A DNA stretch of 41,922 nt from JAHEJX01 sp041605955. GTDB taxonomy: Bacteria; Actinomycetota; Acidimicrobiia; Spongiisociales; UBA5794. The notes beneath the pieces were generated by a model, which saw only the letters and a list, made by a program, of their open reading frames with translations, had not been told where the DNA came from and made no database searches. The stretch is taken from positions 1 through 41,922 of the forward strand of contig JBFIXI010000031.1 of assembly GCA_041605955.1 (NCBI GenBank). The letters are read 5' to 3'. The translations under genes and the position numbers were made by a program. This document shows positions 24,547-33,721 of the stretch, piece after piece; the stretch's first letter is position 1, and each line of letters begins with the position of its first letter.

Positions 24547-25728
24547 TCAGGGTTGCCGCGGCACTTCGCAGGAGGATGTGCTGGCAACGCCGGCGTCGCT
24601 CGTGAACAGCTCCGGCTCGTTGACCTCTTCGCCGAACTCCGGCGTGGTCAAAAAGCGCACCACGCCGCGGAACACCGCCTCGGCGTATGCCTGCCGGAAC
24701 CGGGGAGTGCGTAGCAGCGCCTCCTCTTCCGGCTCCGAGATGTAGGCCCCTTCGACGATCACGGCCGGCATGTTGGCGCGGCGGAGCAAACCGTAGAAGT
24801 CCGTGTCGGTCTCGGGGTCGATCCGGGTCCGCGCCCCGCGGATGAGCCCGCCCTTCCAGTCGGCATCGAAGCCGCGAAAGCTGCGCAACAGCTCCTGGTG
24901 GATGAGGGATGCCAGCCGATCGGATTGGGCGATCGACCAGGCAAAGAACACTTCGCTTCCGGGTCCCTCGGGATCGGCAGTGGGCACCGTGTTGTTGTGA
25001 ATCGATATCAGGGCGTCGGCCCCGGCGCTGTTGGCGATGTGGCTGCGGTAGCGCAGGCCGATCTCGTAGTCACCCGAGTCGGGGCCAGCCTGATCACGGG
25101 TGATGAAGACAGCGCTCACGGCGGGAACGGTGTTGCCGGGGACGATCTCCCCTGTCGCCCAGTTCACGTCGTGGGCGGTCAGAAGCAGGTCACGAACTCG
25201 ATTGCTGATGTCGAGGTTGACCTCCTTCTCCGTCAGGCCGGTGGGCCCCACGCCGCCCCAGTCCCGCCCTCCGTGACCGGGGTCGATCACGATGGTGGCC
25301 CGGGCCAGGTTGGCCTGCCCGGGGGGGCCGGCGCTCCTCGCTTTGCGGATGACATCGACATCGCTCTCCCGCACCCACATGGTGTCGTTACACGGAGTCA
25401 CCACCTCGAGGAAGATCCCGTCGCGGCGGTCGAAGCCGAGGAGGATCCCTTCGTGGATGATGTACTCGCGATCGCCGCCCGGCTCGGAGAAGATCGGCGC
25501 CCCTCCCTGCGGGATCAGCGCCAAGCCTGCCCGGATCGTGGGGGCGGTGGTCGTCGTAGTCATCGTCGGCGTAGCGGTTGTCGTGGCCGGGGCGAGCGTC
25601 GTTGTCGTCGTCGTGGTCACTGCCCGCGCCGCCCCTTGGACGGCCACCGAATCGGGGCTGCAGGCAGCGATGACGACACTCAAGGCGACGAGAAGCGCAG
25701 CGATGCGAGCGGCCATGCAGGGCCGCAT
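24547..25728 (-). CDS. N-acetylmuramoyl-L-alanine amidase lipoprotein (Amidase_3)
   Basis: 393 residues. Cleaves the amide bond between MurNAc and L-Ala in peptidoglycan, zinc-dependent. Lipobox VIAAC (C23), then a Thr-rich linker (36-62) and a short SH3-like stretch (GLALIPQGGAPIFSEPGG ... LEVVTPCNDTMWVRESDV). The amidase domain starts at about 144: VIDPGHGGRDWG (H152), LTEKEVNLDISNRV (E169), ALISIHNNTVP (H244) and VIVEGAYISEPEEE with the catalytic Glu, so zinc ligands and catalytic residue look intact. A Cys at the C-terminus (SSCEVPRQP). Starts 28 bp after rocA on the same strand and precedes protease A, so the three may be co-transcribed. Probably acts at the cell surface. Confidence 0.92.
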   Translation of the reverse strand: MRPCMAARIAALLVALSVVIAACSPDSVAVQGAARAVTTTTTTTLAPATTTATPTMTTTTTAPTIRAGLALIPQGGAPIFSEPGGDREYIIHEGILLGFDRRDGIFLEVVTPCNDTMWVRESDVDVIRKARSAGPPGQANLARATIVIDPGHGGRDWGGVGPTGLTEKEVNLDISNRVRDLLLTAHDVNWATGEIVPGNTVPAVSAVFITRDQAGPDSGDYEIGLRYRSHIANSAGADALISIHNNTVPTADPEGPGSEVFFAWSIAQSDRLASLIHQELLRSFRGFDADWKGGLIRGARTRIDPETDTDFYGLLRRANMPAVIVEGAYISEPEEEALLRTPRFRQAYAEAVFRGVVRFLTTPEFGEEVNEPELFTSDAGVASTSSCEVPRQP

Positions 25729-25756
25729 TATGGAGCACGCCGCGTTCCTAGCTGCG

Positions 25757-27301
25757 CTACAGCCTTCTGGCCATCGTCTTCATCTCCATGAACAAGCGCA
25801 GGTAGTCGGGCCCGCCCGCTTTCGCATTGGATCCGGACATCTTGAATCCACCAAAGGGCTGGATACCTACCAGGGCACCGGTGATCTTGCGGTTGATGTA
25901 GAGGTTCCCCACATGGAACTCACGCCGCGCCCGTTCGATGTTGGCCTCGCTGGTGGAATGAAGGCCCCCGGTGAGGCCGAACTCGGTGCCGTTGGCAATC
26001 GCCAAGGCGTCGTCGAAGTCGGCGGCCTTGATGACCGACAGGACGGGGCCGAAGATCTCGTGCTGGGCCAGCCGGGAGTTGGGAGCCGCATCGGCGAAGA
26101 TCGTGGGGGCGATGTAGTAGCCACCTTCCATGTCGATTGCTTCCCCGCCGCTCAGCAGGGCGGCTTCTCCCCGGCCGTTTTCGATCTCTTCGAGGATGGA
26201 GCGGTGTTGCGCAGCCGAGATCACCGGCCCGACTGCGTGGTTGTCGGCTGGATCGCCGACGGTCAGCTGTGATGTCAGCTCGAGGACTCGATCGAGAGTC
26301 TCGTCGTATACCTCGTCGACCAGAATCAGCCGAGAGCACGCCGAGCACTTCTGCCCCTGGAACCCATAGGCGCTGCGCACCGCATCTGCGGCGGCGGCGT
26401 CGAGATCGGCCGTTGCGTCGACGATCAGAGCATCCTTGCCGCCCATCTCCATATAGGCCCGCTTGAGCCAGGTCTGTCCCGGCTGGACCGTGGCGGCTCG
26501 CTCTGCGATCCGCAGCCCGACCTCTTTGGATCCCGTGAAGTTCACGAACCGGGTTCGAGGATCTTCGACCAGCGCATCGCCGATGGTGCCTCCCGATCCG
26601 GGTAGGTAGTTGATGACGCCCGGCGGGACGCTTGCCGCCGCCACCGCGTCCATGAACATCGCACCGATCATCGGGGTGTTCGATGCCGGTTTGAGCACCA
26701 CGGTGTTGCCGGCGGCGACCGGGCCCACCGTCATGCCGCAGAGGATCGCCAGTGGGAAGTTCCAGGGTGGGATCACCACTCCGGCTCCGAGCGGCGTCAA
26801 CCACGACTCGTTGATCTCTCCGGGGAATTGGTGAACGTCGACGGGTTCGGCCATCTCCAACGCCTGATGGGCGTAGTACCGGCAGAAGTCGATCGCTTCG
26901 GCCGTGTCGGCCTCCGACTCGGCGTAGTTCTTCCCGGCCTCGAGCGTCATCCAGGCGGAGAACTCGAAGATGCGCTCCTCCATCACGTCCCCGATGCGGT
27001 GGATCATCTCCGCCCGGGCCGCTGCGGGAGTCGCCGCCCAATCCGGGAAAGCCCGCCACGCAGCTTCCAGCGCGGCGTCGGCGTCGGCGGGGGCGGCCGA
27101 GGCCGCATGGGCAACCACCTCATCGGGCCGAGCCGGATTGACGCTCTCGATCGAATCGGCGGTCTCGCGTCGGTCGCCGGCGATGATCAGCGGCGCCACC
27201 CCCGGCATCGCCGCCCTCACATCGTCGATCGCCGCCGCGTAGCTGCTGCTTACGTCGTCATCGGAGAAATCCGAATATGGCACCGGCGCATAGGGTTTCA
27301 C
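25757..27301 (-). CDS. rocA: L-glutamate gamma-semialdehyde (1-pyrroline-5-carboxylate) dehydrogenase
   Basis: 514 residues, normal for the enzyme. Oxidises glutamate gamma-semialdehyde, from proline or arginine breakdown, to glutamate with NAD+. Markers: IPPWNFPLAILCGMTVGPVAAGNTVVLKPAS (NAD-binding and Asn), FTGSKEVG, MEMGGKDALIVD (general-base Glu), FQGQKCSACSR with catalytic Cys at about 319, and HEIFGPVLSV, INRKITGALVGIQPFGGFKMSG, which is typical of the RocA/PruA branch of aldehyde dehydrogenases. No proline dehydrogenase (PutB) is nearby in the window. It heads the minus-strand block followed by the amidase and is divergent from the response regulator. Confidence 0.95.
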   Translation of the reverse strand: MKPYAPVPYSDFSDDDVSSSYAAAIDDVRAAMPGVAPLIIAGDRRETADSIESVNPARPDEVVAHAASAAPADADAALEAAWRAFPDWAATPAAARAEMIHRIGDVMEERIFEFSAWMTLEAGKNYAESEADTAEAIDFCRYYAHQALEMAEPVDVHQFPGEINESWLTPLGAGVVIPPWNFPLAILCGMTVGPVAAGNTVVLKPASNTPMIGAMFMDAVAAASVPPGVINYLPGSGGTIGDALVEDPRTRFVNFTGSKEVGLRIAERAATVQPGQTWLKRAYMEMGGKDALIVDATADLDAAAADAVRSAYGFQGQKCSACSRLILVDEVYDETLDRVLELTSQLTVGDPADNHAVGPVISAAQHRSILEEIENGRGEAALLSGGEAIDMEGGYYIAPTIFADAAPNSRLAQHEIFGPVLSVIKAADFDDALAIANGTEFGLTGGLHSTSEANIERARREFHVGNLYINRKITGALVGIQPFGGFKMSGSNAKAGGPDYLRLFMEMKTMARRL

Positions 27302-27409
27302 GACATTCTCCTCGCTGAGCCGTTGTGCGCTCAGGCTAAGCGATCCTGACTAGTGCGGCCATGGCGAAAACGGTTGAAGATATGCTGAGGGCTCTCCGAT
27401 ACTGGGTAT

Positions 27410-27778
27410 GTGAGTCAGCGGGTCTTAGTAATCGAGGATTCGGCCAGTGTTCGCCGCCTCATCGAGGTCTGCTTGCGCGTCCTCGATGTCGAGCTGGTGG
27501 CCGCCGAAGACGGGCTGCGTGGTCTCGAGCAGGCACGCGACACGCAGCCGGCCGCCATCGTCCTCGATATCGGCCTACCCGGCATGGACGGCTGGGAAGT
27601 GCTCCGCCACCTCCGGGGCGACGAAGCTACCGCCGACATCAAGGTGCTGATCCTGACCGCGCACGCTCAGCCGGAAGTTGCGGAACAGGCCGTAGCCGGC
27701 GGCGCCGACGACTTCATGACCAAGCCGTTCCGGCCCACCGAGCTACGCGAGCGCATCGAGAAGCTGCTCGCGGGCTGA
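27410..27778 (+). CDS. Single-domain response regulator (CheY-like receiver)
   Basis: 122 residues, receiver domain only. Phospho-acceptor D53 in AAIVLDIGLPGMDGWE, acidic pocket ED in LVIEDSASV, T83 in LILTAHA and K105 in DDFMTKPFRPTE are all present. No output domain, so it would act by protein-protein contact or in a phosphorelay. No histidine kinase in the window. GTG start 27410. It lies between divergent rocA and a co-directional lipid kinase gene 43 bp downstream. Confidence 0.92.
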   Translation: MSQRVLVIEDSASVRRLIEVCLRVLDVELVAAEDGLRGLEQARDTQPAAIVLDIGLPGMDGWEVLRHLRGDEATADIKVLILTAHAQPEVAEQAVAGGADDFMTKPFRPTELRERIEKLLAG

Positions 27779-27820
27779 AGCCCCGCAGCCGAGACAGCCG
27801 TTGATCGGTACGCTCCCGCC

Positions 27821-28729
27821 ATGGAGCGCCTCTTGATCATCGCCAATCCCGCCGCGTCCGGATTCACAGGTGCCGCGTTACGGGCGGTAGTCGAGGTGCT
27901 GAGTCGGCGTTACGAAGTATCTACAGCGTGGCCGACCAGCGCGGCAGGATCGCGCCAGGCCGCGGTAGACGCCGCCGCCGCCGGGTACGACGTGGTGGCG
28001 GCACTCGGCGGTGATGGGGTTGCCCACCAGGTCGCCAATGGCCTCATCCAATCCGAGTGCGCGCTGGCCGTGATCCCCGCCGGCACCACGAACGTGCTGG
28101 CACGGATAATCGGACTACCCAACAAGCCGGCCAAGGCGGCCGCCGCCCTCGTCGATTGCGATGCCCAGCCCACCACGCTGGTCCATGTCACGGATGGATC
28201 GCGCTCCGACCACGCCCTGTTCGCGCTCGGCATCGGCTTCGACGCCGATATGGTGCGCCAGTCGGAGAGGCGTCCCTTGGCGAAGGGAACCATCGGCTCG
28301 CTCCACTATGTGCGCAGCACGCTGGCCGTGGCGTTGCGCGACTATCGCAACAAGCCCCCCAATCTCCGAGTCACATGCGACGGCGATACTCTCAACGCCG
28401 TCAGTGCCATGGTCCAGGTACAAGCCCCCTACACGTACTTCGGGCCGGTGGCGCTCGGGCTCACCACCGATGCCGGTGCCGGGCCCACGGCGTGCGCTAT
28501 CACCCATTTGTCGGTTGGCCGCGCCGCGGCAATCGTGATCCGCGCTGCGCTGCGCCGCAACGTGAGCGGGGCGCGGGGAGTGAGGCTGTGGCCCGGCTTC
28601 ACCAAGCTCATCGTCGAGGCCGATCCACCGGCATCGATTCAGGCCGACGGCGACCTGATCGGCTCTGGAGGGTACTTCGAGATCACCCCCACTCCGGCCG
28701 CGATCCGGATGCTGCTGCCCACGAGCTAG
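27821..28729 (+). CDS. Diacylglycerol/lipid kinase family protein
   Basis: 302 residues. DAGK-catalytic fold (PF00781-like), phosphorylating a lipid or sphingoid-like substrate from ATP. Motifs: LLIIANPAASG at the N-terminus, ALGGDGVAHQVANGL with the nucleotide-binding G-G-D-G (63-66), and VIPAGTTNVLARIIGLP (86-91). The C-terminal beta-rich part ends in SIQADGDLIGSGGYFEITPTPAAIRMLLP, the usual D-G-E/D-x motif region. Length matches YegS/DgkB-like enzymes. Clear ATG start. It may be co-transcribed with the response regulator; the ABC exporter starts 94 bp downstream on the same strand. Confidence 0.9.
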   Translation: MERLLIIANPAASGFTGAALRAVVEVLSRRYEVSTAWPTSAAGSRQAAVDAAAAGYDVVAALGGDGVAHQVANGLIQSECALAVIPAGTTNVLARIIGLPNKPAKAAAALVDCDAQPTTLVHVTDGSRSDHALFALGIGFDADMVRQSERRPLAKGTIGSLHYVRSTLAVALRDYRNKPPNLRVTCDGDTLNAVSAMVQVQAPYTYFGPVALGLTTDAGAGPTACAITHLSVGRAAAIVIRAALRRNVSGARGVRLWPGFTKLIVEADPPASIQADGDLIGSGGYFEITPTPAAIRMLLPTS

Positions 28730-28823
28730 CGGGCGGCCGGTACCGGGCGGGGTCGCCTACCCGCGTGGGGTAACCATGCGCAGCGCAGAACCAGTCCGTG
28801 GCGCCTCGTAGCATGCGGGGGTT

Positions 28824-30653
28824 GTGTTCAGTCATGCCCGCCGCCGTGCCGCCGCCGTGTCGAGGACGGAATCTGACGGAGCTCCGACACGCCGCGACCT
28901 ATGGCAGCTGCGCCGGCTGCTCCAATTCGTTCGGCCGTACAAGTGGAACCTAGCGGTCGCCATGGTCGGCGTGCTCGTGGCGAGTGCCCTCGGGCTGGTC
29001 TTCCCGCGCATCATGGGCGGTCTCGTCGACACGATCGTCAACCGAGCCGAGGTCGACCCGGCAGCGCTCGACCGCATGGCTCTCATCCTCGTCGGCGTGT
29101 TCCTGGCACAAGCCGCCTTCAACTTCGTCCGTGTCTACTTCCTCTCAGCAATGGGCGAGGGGATCGTGGCCGACCTGCGAACTCGCACCTATGAGCACCT
29201 CATGACGCTGCCGGTCAAGTTCTTCGACGGGCGCAAGACCGGCGAGATCACGTCGCGGCTCACGTCAGACGTCGCCGTCATCCAGAGCACTGTGTCATCT
29301 TCGCTGGCGGCGGCGCTGGCACAGGCAATCACGCTGATCGGCGGCGTCATCTTGCTTTTCGTCATCAGCGTCACGCTGGCGGTGACTGTGCTCACGTTTC
29401 TGCCGGTAGCCATCGTGGCGGCGGCCTTCTTCGGCCGCAGGCTCCGCAAGGTCTCGACGGAGTTCCAGGACAAGGTGGCTGAAGCGAACGCCGGAGCCGA
29501 GGAGTCGATAGCTGCGGTACGGGTCGTCAAGTGGTTCAGCGCCGAGGCGGTCGAGACGGACCGTTACCGAAGCGCCGTGCGAGGCTCCTATCGCGTAGCG
29601 TTGCGCCGGGCGAGGCTCCGTGCTCTCTTCGGGCCGATGGTCACGTTCGTCGCATTTGGCACGTTGGCATTCGTCTTGTGGCGCGGCGGGCGATTGGTCC
29701 TGGCTGGGCAGATGACCACGGGAGATCTCGTCTCCTTCCTGCTCTACACACTGATCGTGGCAGGCGCCATCGGTACCTTCACCGGCCTTTACGGCGAGCT
29801 CCAGGAGGCACTCGGCGCTTCCCGCAGGATCTTCGAACTGCTCGATGAGCGCAACGACCTGGCCGAGCCAGAACTCCCGGTCCAGCTGACAGGAGACGGT
29901 CGCGTGGCCTTTGAGGACGTCGGATTTCGGTATGCCGACCGCGCCGTTGACGTGCTCGCCGGAGTGAACCTCGCCGCCTGTCCCGGCGAGGTCGTCGCCT
30001 TGGTGGGGCCCAGCGGTGCGGGCAAGTCGACTTTGGTGCAGCTGATACCGCGATTCTTCGACGTCAGCTCAGGACGGGTGCTGGTAGATGGGATCGACGT
30101 GCGCGAGGTGCCACGCCGCGAGCTGCGCGGCAGGATGGCCGCGGTGCCGCAGGAGACCCAGCTGTTCTCCGGGACGATCGCAGAGAATCTCCGCGTCGGG
30201 AAACCGGACGCAACCGACACCGAGTTGCGTCATGCCGCCAAGGCCGCCAACGCCCACGACTTCATCATGGAGTTCCCCGACGGCTACGCCACGATCGTGG
30301 GCGAGCGGGGAATCAAGCTGTCGGGCGGGCAGCGGCAGCGGGTGGCCATCGCTCGGGCTCTGCTCAAGGACCCCAGCATCTTGATCCTCGACGAGGCGAC
30401 GAGCTCGCTCGACTCGGAGGCCGAGTCGCTGGTTCAAGAGGCACTGGAGATCCTGATGCATGGCCGCACCACATTCGTGATCGCCCACCGATTGGCCACC
30501 GTCCGGCGTGCCGACCGCATTCTCGTGCTCGACCGGGGGCGCATCGTTGAGGAAGGCGCCCACGACGATCTCCTCGCCGCCGGCGGCCTCTATGCGGATC
30601 TCCACGCCCGACAGTTTCGGGACGAGATCGGAGAGGTAGTCCACGGGGCCTGA
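28824..30653 (+). CDS. ABC exporter, fused permease-ATPase (MsbA/lipid-drug type)
   Basis: 609 residues. Type IV ABC exporter half-transporter: six-helix membrane domain at about 40-330 (for example LAVAMVGVLVASALGLVFPRIMGGLV) and an ATPase domain at about 360-600. Walker A GPSGAGKST (K401), Q-loop VPQETQLFSGTIAENL, signature LSGGQRQRVAIARALL (499-503), Walker B ILILDEATSSLDSEAESL (D523, E524) and His in FVIAHRLATVRRADRI. The coupling region matches lipid A/multidrug exporters. It probably works as a homodimer; the substrate is unknown, though the lipid kinase just upstream hints at lipids. GTG start 28824. Confidence 0.93.
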   Translation: MFSHARRRAAAVSRTESDGAPTRRDLWQLRRLLQFVRPYKWNLAVAMVGVLVASALGLVFPRIMGGLVDTIVNRAEVDPAALDRMALILVGVFLAQAAFNFVRVYFLSAMGEGIVADLRTRTYEHLMTLPVKFFDGRKTGEITSRLTSDVAVIQSTVSSSLAAALAQAITLIGGVILLFVISVTLAVTVLTFLPVAIVAAAFFGRRLRKVSTEFQDKVAEANAGAEESIAAVRVVKWFSAEAVETDRYRSAVRGSYRVALRRARLRALFGPMVTFVAFGTLAFVLWRGGRLVLAGQMTTGDLVSFLLYTLIVAGAIGTFTGLYGELQEALGASRRIFELLDERNDLAEPELPVQLTGDGRVAFEDVGFRYADRAVDVLAGVNLAACPGEVVALVGPSGAGKSTLVQLIPRFFDVSSGRVLVDGIDVREVPRRELRGRMAAVPQETQLFSGTIAENLRVGKPDATDTELRHAAKAANAHDFIMEFPDGYATIVGERGIKLSGGQRQRVAIARALLKDPSILILDEATSSLDSEAESLVQEALEILMHGRTTFVIAHRLATVRRADRILVLDRGRIVEEGAHDDLLAAGGLYADLHARQFRDEIGEVVHGA

Positions 30654-30730
30654 GCCCGCATGTCGGCTGCGGTCACAACCCGGAAGGGACGCCGTTGCTA
30701 TCAGCCTCCGCGCGTCCCCCACCCGGGCTG

Positions 30731-31930
30731 CTACACCGGGCGATTGACACGGACCAGATGCCGTTCCCGCAGCTGGTGTGTTGCCACGACGCCCGTCGCC
30801 AGCGTGGCGGCGAACTGCGCCCGACTCCAGATCTGACGCCGCAGCGGCTCGCCGATGGACGATTCCAAGCGGGCGGCGACGTCGGCGACGGTGGTATCCC
30901 TCGTCGCCAGCCGTATGTCGACGGCATGTTCGATCCTCTCCGCCGGAAACCCAGTGCGCAGCTCAGCACCGAGAGTCGGCCCTACCTCGACCGCCAGCGC
31001 CGCAACGAAATCCTCCAACCGACAGATGGCATCCTCCCGAGACGCCGGCCCCGGCCTGGTCATCAGCTCTTCCGCTGACAGGTCCCGGGCGTATGCCCAC
31101 CGCTCCTCGAATTCGACTACTCCCCCGTCGAGAACCTGCGCCGACTCGCCGAGCTTCTGCAGGATGGAGGCGATGTCGTTGATGGCTTTGCCCATTGCCA
31201 CCCGCTTCACGTCCACCTGCTGACTCAAGTGCGCCACCAGGCGATCGACGCCGATTGGCTCCCCATCGTCGGGATCCGCCGCCACTGCGAACACGACCGG
31301 CTCGGTGAATCCGTCGGCCCGCAGCGAAGCCAACAAGTCGTCCCGGACGCGATCAACGTCCACCATGCGCAGCCGATCGATCTTGTTGAGCACGAACAAG
31401 AACTGATCCTCGAAGTCGGCCAACGGTCGCAGAAACTCCTCGTGCAACGCTTCGTCGTTGTATTTCTCGGGGTCGACGATCCACAAGACGGCATCTACGT
31501 CGGGGAGCAAGTCCTCGACCATCTGCCGATGCCAGTCCGCGATCGAGTCGATGTCGGGGAGATCCAGAAGAGCGACCGTCGGGAGCAGATCTTGGACGAC
31601 TCGCTGAGAGATGCCCAGGTCGTCTAGCAACCGCTCCACCCCTTCCGAGTATCCGTTGGGTATCCAGGCCAGAGGGGTCTGCGTGAAGGGGCGCAGCGCC
31701 GAGACTCCGGCCACATCCTCGTCGGCGATCGCATTGAGCAGGCTGGACTTGCCCGTCCCGGTTCCACCGGCGAGAGCGATCACCAGGATCTCGCCGAAGT
31801 GGCCGCGACGATCGCGCAGCGCGTCGATGCGGCGCTGTGCTTCTGTGATCACCCCGGCCGGCGCGTTCCCGCTGGCTCTCGAGACGGCGAGCTCAACTGC
31901 GTCGATGAGCTCCAACACGCCACGGTTCAC
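30731..31930 (-). CDS. GTPase, second of a coupled pair (YfjP/Era-like)
   Basis: 399 residues. G1 AGGTGTGKSS (54-63), G2 region RPFTQTPLAW, G3 DLPDID (123-128) and G4 NKID (182-185). The G1 spelling and D-L-P-D in place of D-x-x-G are shared by dynamin-like and YfjP-type actinobacterial GTPases. The C-terminal 200 residues are helical (DGGVVEFEERWAYARDLSAEEL, IWSRAQFAATLATG) and may bind membrane or a partner; no clear transmembrane helix. Its GTG start overlaps the stop of the upstream GTPase gene by 4 nt (GTGA), so the two are translationally coupled. Role unknown. Confidence 0.85.
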   Translation of the reverse strand: MNRGVLELIDAVELAVSRASGNAPAGVITEAQRRIDALRDRRGHFGEILVIALAGGTGTGKSSLLNAIADEDVAGVSALRPFTQTPLAWIPNGYSEGVERLLDDLGISQRVVQDLLPTVALLDLPDIDSIADWHRQMVEDLLPDVDAVLWIVDPEKYNDEALHEEFLRPLADFEDQFLFVLNKIDRLRMVDVDRVRDDLLASLRADGFTEPVVFAVAADPDDGEPIGVDRLVAHLSQQVDVKRVAMGKAINDIASILQKLGESAQVLDGGVVEFEERWAYARDLSAEELMTRPGPASREDAICRLEDFVAALAVEVGPTLGAELRTGFPAERIEHAVDIRLATRDTTVADVAARLESSIGEPLRRQIWSRAQFAATLATGVVATHQLRERHLVRVNRPV

Positions 31931-33672
31931 GGGCTCTCCCCGAGGACCGCTTCGGATTGCGAGATAGCCTCATCGCCGGCCGACGGCGGCTCGATGCGGT
32001 GATAGATGGCATCGCCTCCCAGCACTTCGGCGGTCGAACCTTCCGAGATTCGAATCGCGACCACCGGACCACCGTCCGCCGCGATGGCCGGTTCGCCCTC
32101 TTCGGCTTCCTCGCCAGGCGGCACCGCGAACTCCTCGGCGAGCGCATCGAGGCGAGCGTCGAGCAGCACTGCGCGGTCTACGATCGCCGCATACGGGTCG
32201 TTGGGGGCGCCGGCCGTCCCTAGATAACGGGTGAACCGCTCTGCGTCGGTGGCGAGGCTCGAGCGGAGGGCTTCGCTCAGCTCGGCCCGGGCGGTGGCCA
32301 GCAACCCCCGACCCCCTTTGGTGAACTTACGCGCAAGTCGCCTCGGCAGCGTCCGCCACCCGCTCAGCGCAGTTCTCCACAACAGTTCGGTGGCGCGATC
32401 GTGCGAGCCAAACCAACGCAGCCGGCCGGGTCGGGCATGGGTGGTGACCATGGCCTCCAAGCCCGACCTCCACGAGTCGAGTGCCAGCTTGACCGCATTC
32501 GACGTGGTCGATCCGTGGCGCCACAGATCGGGACCGGCGACGTCGACGAGCGCGGCTGACTCGGGGCGGCGTCCCCAGAACGCAGCCGCGGCATGGGCGG
32601 CGGCGCCTGCTCGACGAGTCACGATGCCGGCGACATCGTTGGCCGCCTCGCTCCAATCCTCTCCGACCACCGCGGGGCCGAGCAACCCCCGGCTCACCTG
32701 TTCGTCGAGGTCGGATGCTTCGTTTTCGTAACAACGGGCAACCGCGCCCAGGAGATCGTGGGCGACGGTTTGCTCTGCCGCCATGGGTCGAGTCAGGGCG
32801 CGCGCTCGTTCGACGATCATCCGGGCGGTGGCATAGACCGTCTCGTCCACGAGCCCTTGCCGATATACAGGATCCGAGATCTCGGCGAGCTCCTTGCGCA
32901 CCGTTCCTACGGCATCGCTGGACAGGGCCTCGAGCTGCCGGTCGACTTCCCCCTCAGCTATACCGAACAGGAGGGAGGGATCGGGGGCGGCCAACAGCTC
33001 CCGCTGGTGCAGCCGGCGGGCGAAGTCACCGAGGATGGCGTCTTGCCGCTCCAGATCGGGAGGCAGCCGGTTGAGCACAAACAGGATGGGGACAGCCCGC
33101 CGCCGGGAGCGCTTCAGGAAGTCCCACGCCAGACTATCGGCGTAGCGACCCGGAGTCGTGACGAAGATACACAGATCCGAGAGGCTCACCGCTTGATTGG
33201 CCACCGATGCAGTTCCGGGCCGACCCAGCGGGGGTGTGTCGATAACGGTCAGGTGCTCGGTGAGATGGTCGGCCGCCAGGGCCGGATCGATGGCGACGCC
33301 GAGGTGGCGCGTCAACCGCGCCGAAAACGCCAGCCAGAAGCCCTCCGAGTGCGAGCTGTCACCCCACACCGTCGGTCGCTGCGTGGTCGGGCGCACAACA
33401 CCGGTGGGGGCAATCGGAGCCTGCGCCAGCGAATTCAGCAGTGTCGACTTGCCGACGCCGCTGGCGCCCACGATGGCGGCCACTAGGGGTGACTCCGGTG
33501 CCGCGATGCGTGGCCGCAGGTAAGTGTCGATGGTGCGCAGCACCTCGTCGCGCTCGGCGGCGAACCGATCGCTCCCCAAGCCCGGCAGACGGAGCTCAGC
33601 GACGCGCAAGAGCTCCGCCAGGCGGGCGAGATCTGTTCCGACAGCGGCGAGCTCGCCGGGATCCAGCGGCAT
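31927..33672 (-). CDS. GTPase, first of a coupled pair (dynamin-like / YfjP-like)
   Basis: 581 residues. G1 GASGVGKSTLLNSL (69-77), G2 region VRPTTQRPT, G3 DTPPL (145-148) and a G4 that reads NRLP (from N201), not the usual N-K-x-D, so guanine specificity is less certain. The remaining 370 residues are helical, with Arg-rich patches such as RRLARKFTKGGRG, consistent with a stalk or membrane-binding part. ATG 33672 is the best start; the longer frame upstream overlaps mca in antisense-like composition and is rejected. Overlaps the next gene by GTGA. Located after mca in an apparent four-gene run; a link to envelope or membrane remodelling is inference only. Confidence 0.83.
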   Translation of the reverse strand: MPLDPGELAAVGTDLARLAELLRVAELRLPGLGSDRFAAERDEVLRTIDTYLRPRIAAPESPLVAAIVGASGVGKSTLLNSLAQAPIAPTGVVRPTTQRPTVWGDSSHSEGFWLAFSARLTRHLGVAIDPALAADHLTEHLTVIDTPPLGRPGTASVANQAVSLSDLCIFVTTPGRYADSLAWDFLKRSRRRAVPILFVLNRLPPDLERQDAILGDFARRLHQRELLAAPDPSLLFGIAEGEVDRQLEALSSDAVGTVRKELAEISDPVYRQGLVDETVYATARMIVERARALTRPMAAEQTVAHDLLGAVARCYENEASDLDEQVSRGLLGPAVVGEDWSEAANDVAGIVTRRAGAAAHAAAAFWGRRPESAALVDVAGPDLWRHGSTTSNAVKLALDSWRSGLEAMVTTHARPGRLRWFGSHDRATELLWRTALSGWRTLPRRLARKFTKGGRGLLATARAELSEALRSSLATDAERFTRYLGTAGAPNDPYAAIVDRAVLLDARLDALAEEFAVPPGEEAEEGEPAIAADGGPVVAIRISEGSTAEVLGGDAIYHRIEPPSAGDEAISQSEAVLGESP

Positions 33673-33721
33673 GGCCCGATTACAGCACACGATGGGGCTC
33701 CCCGTGGCAAGGCCGCGAAAC

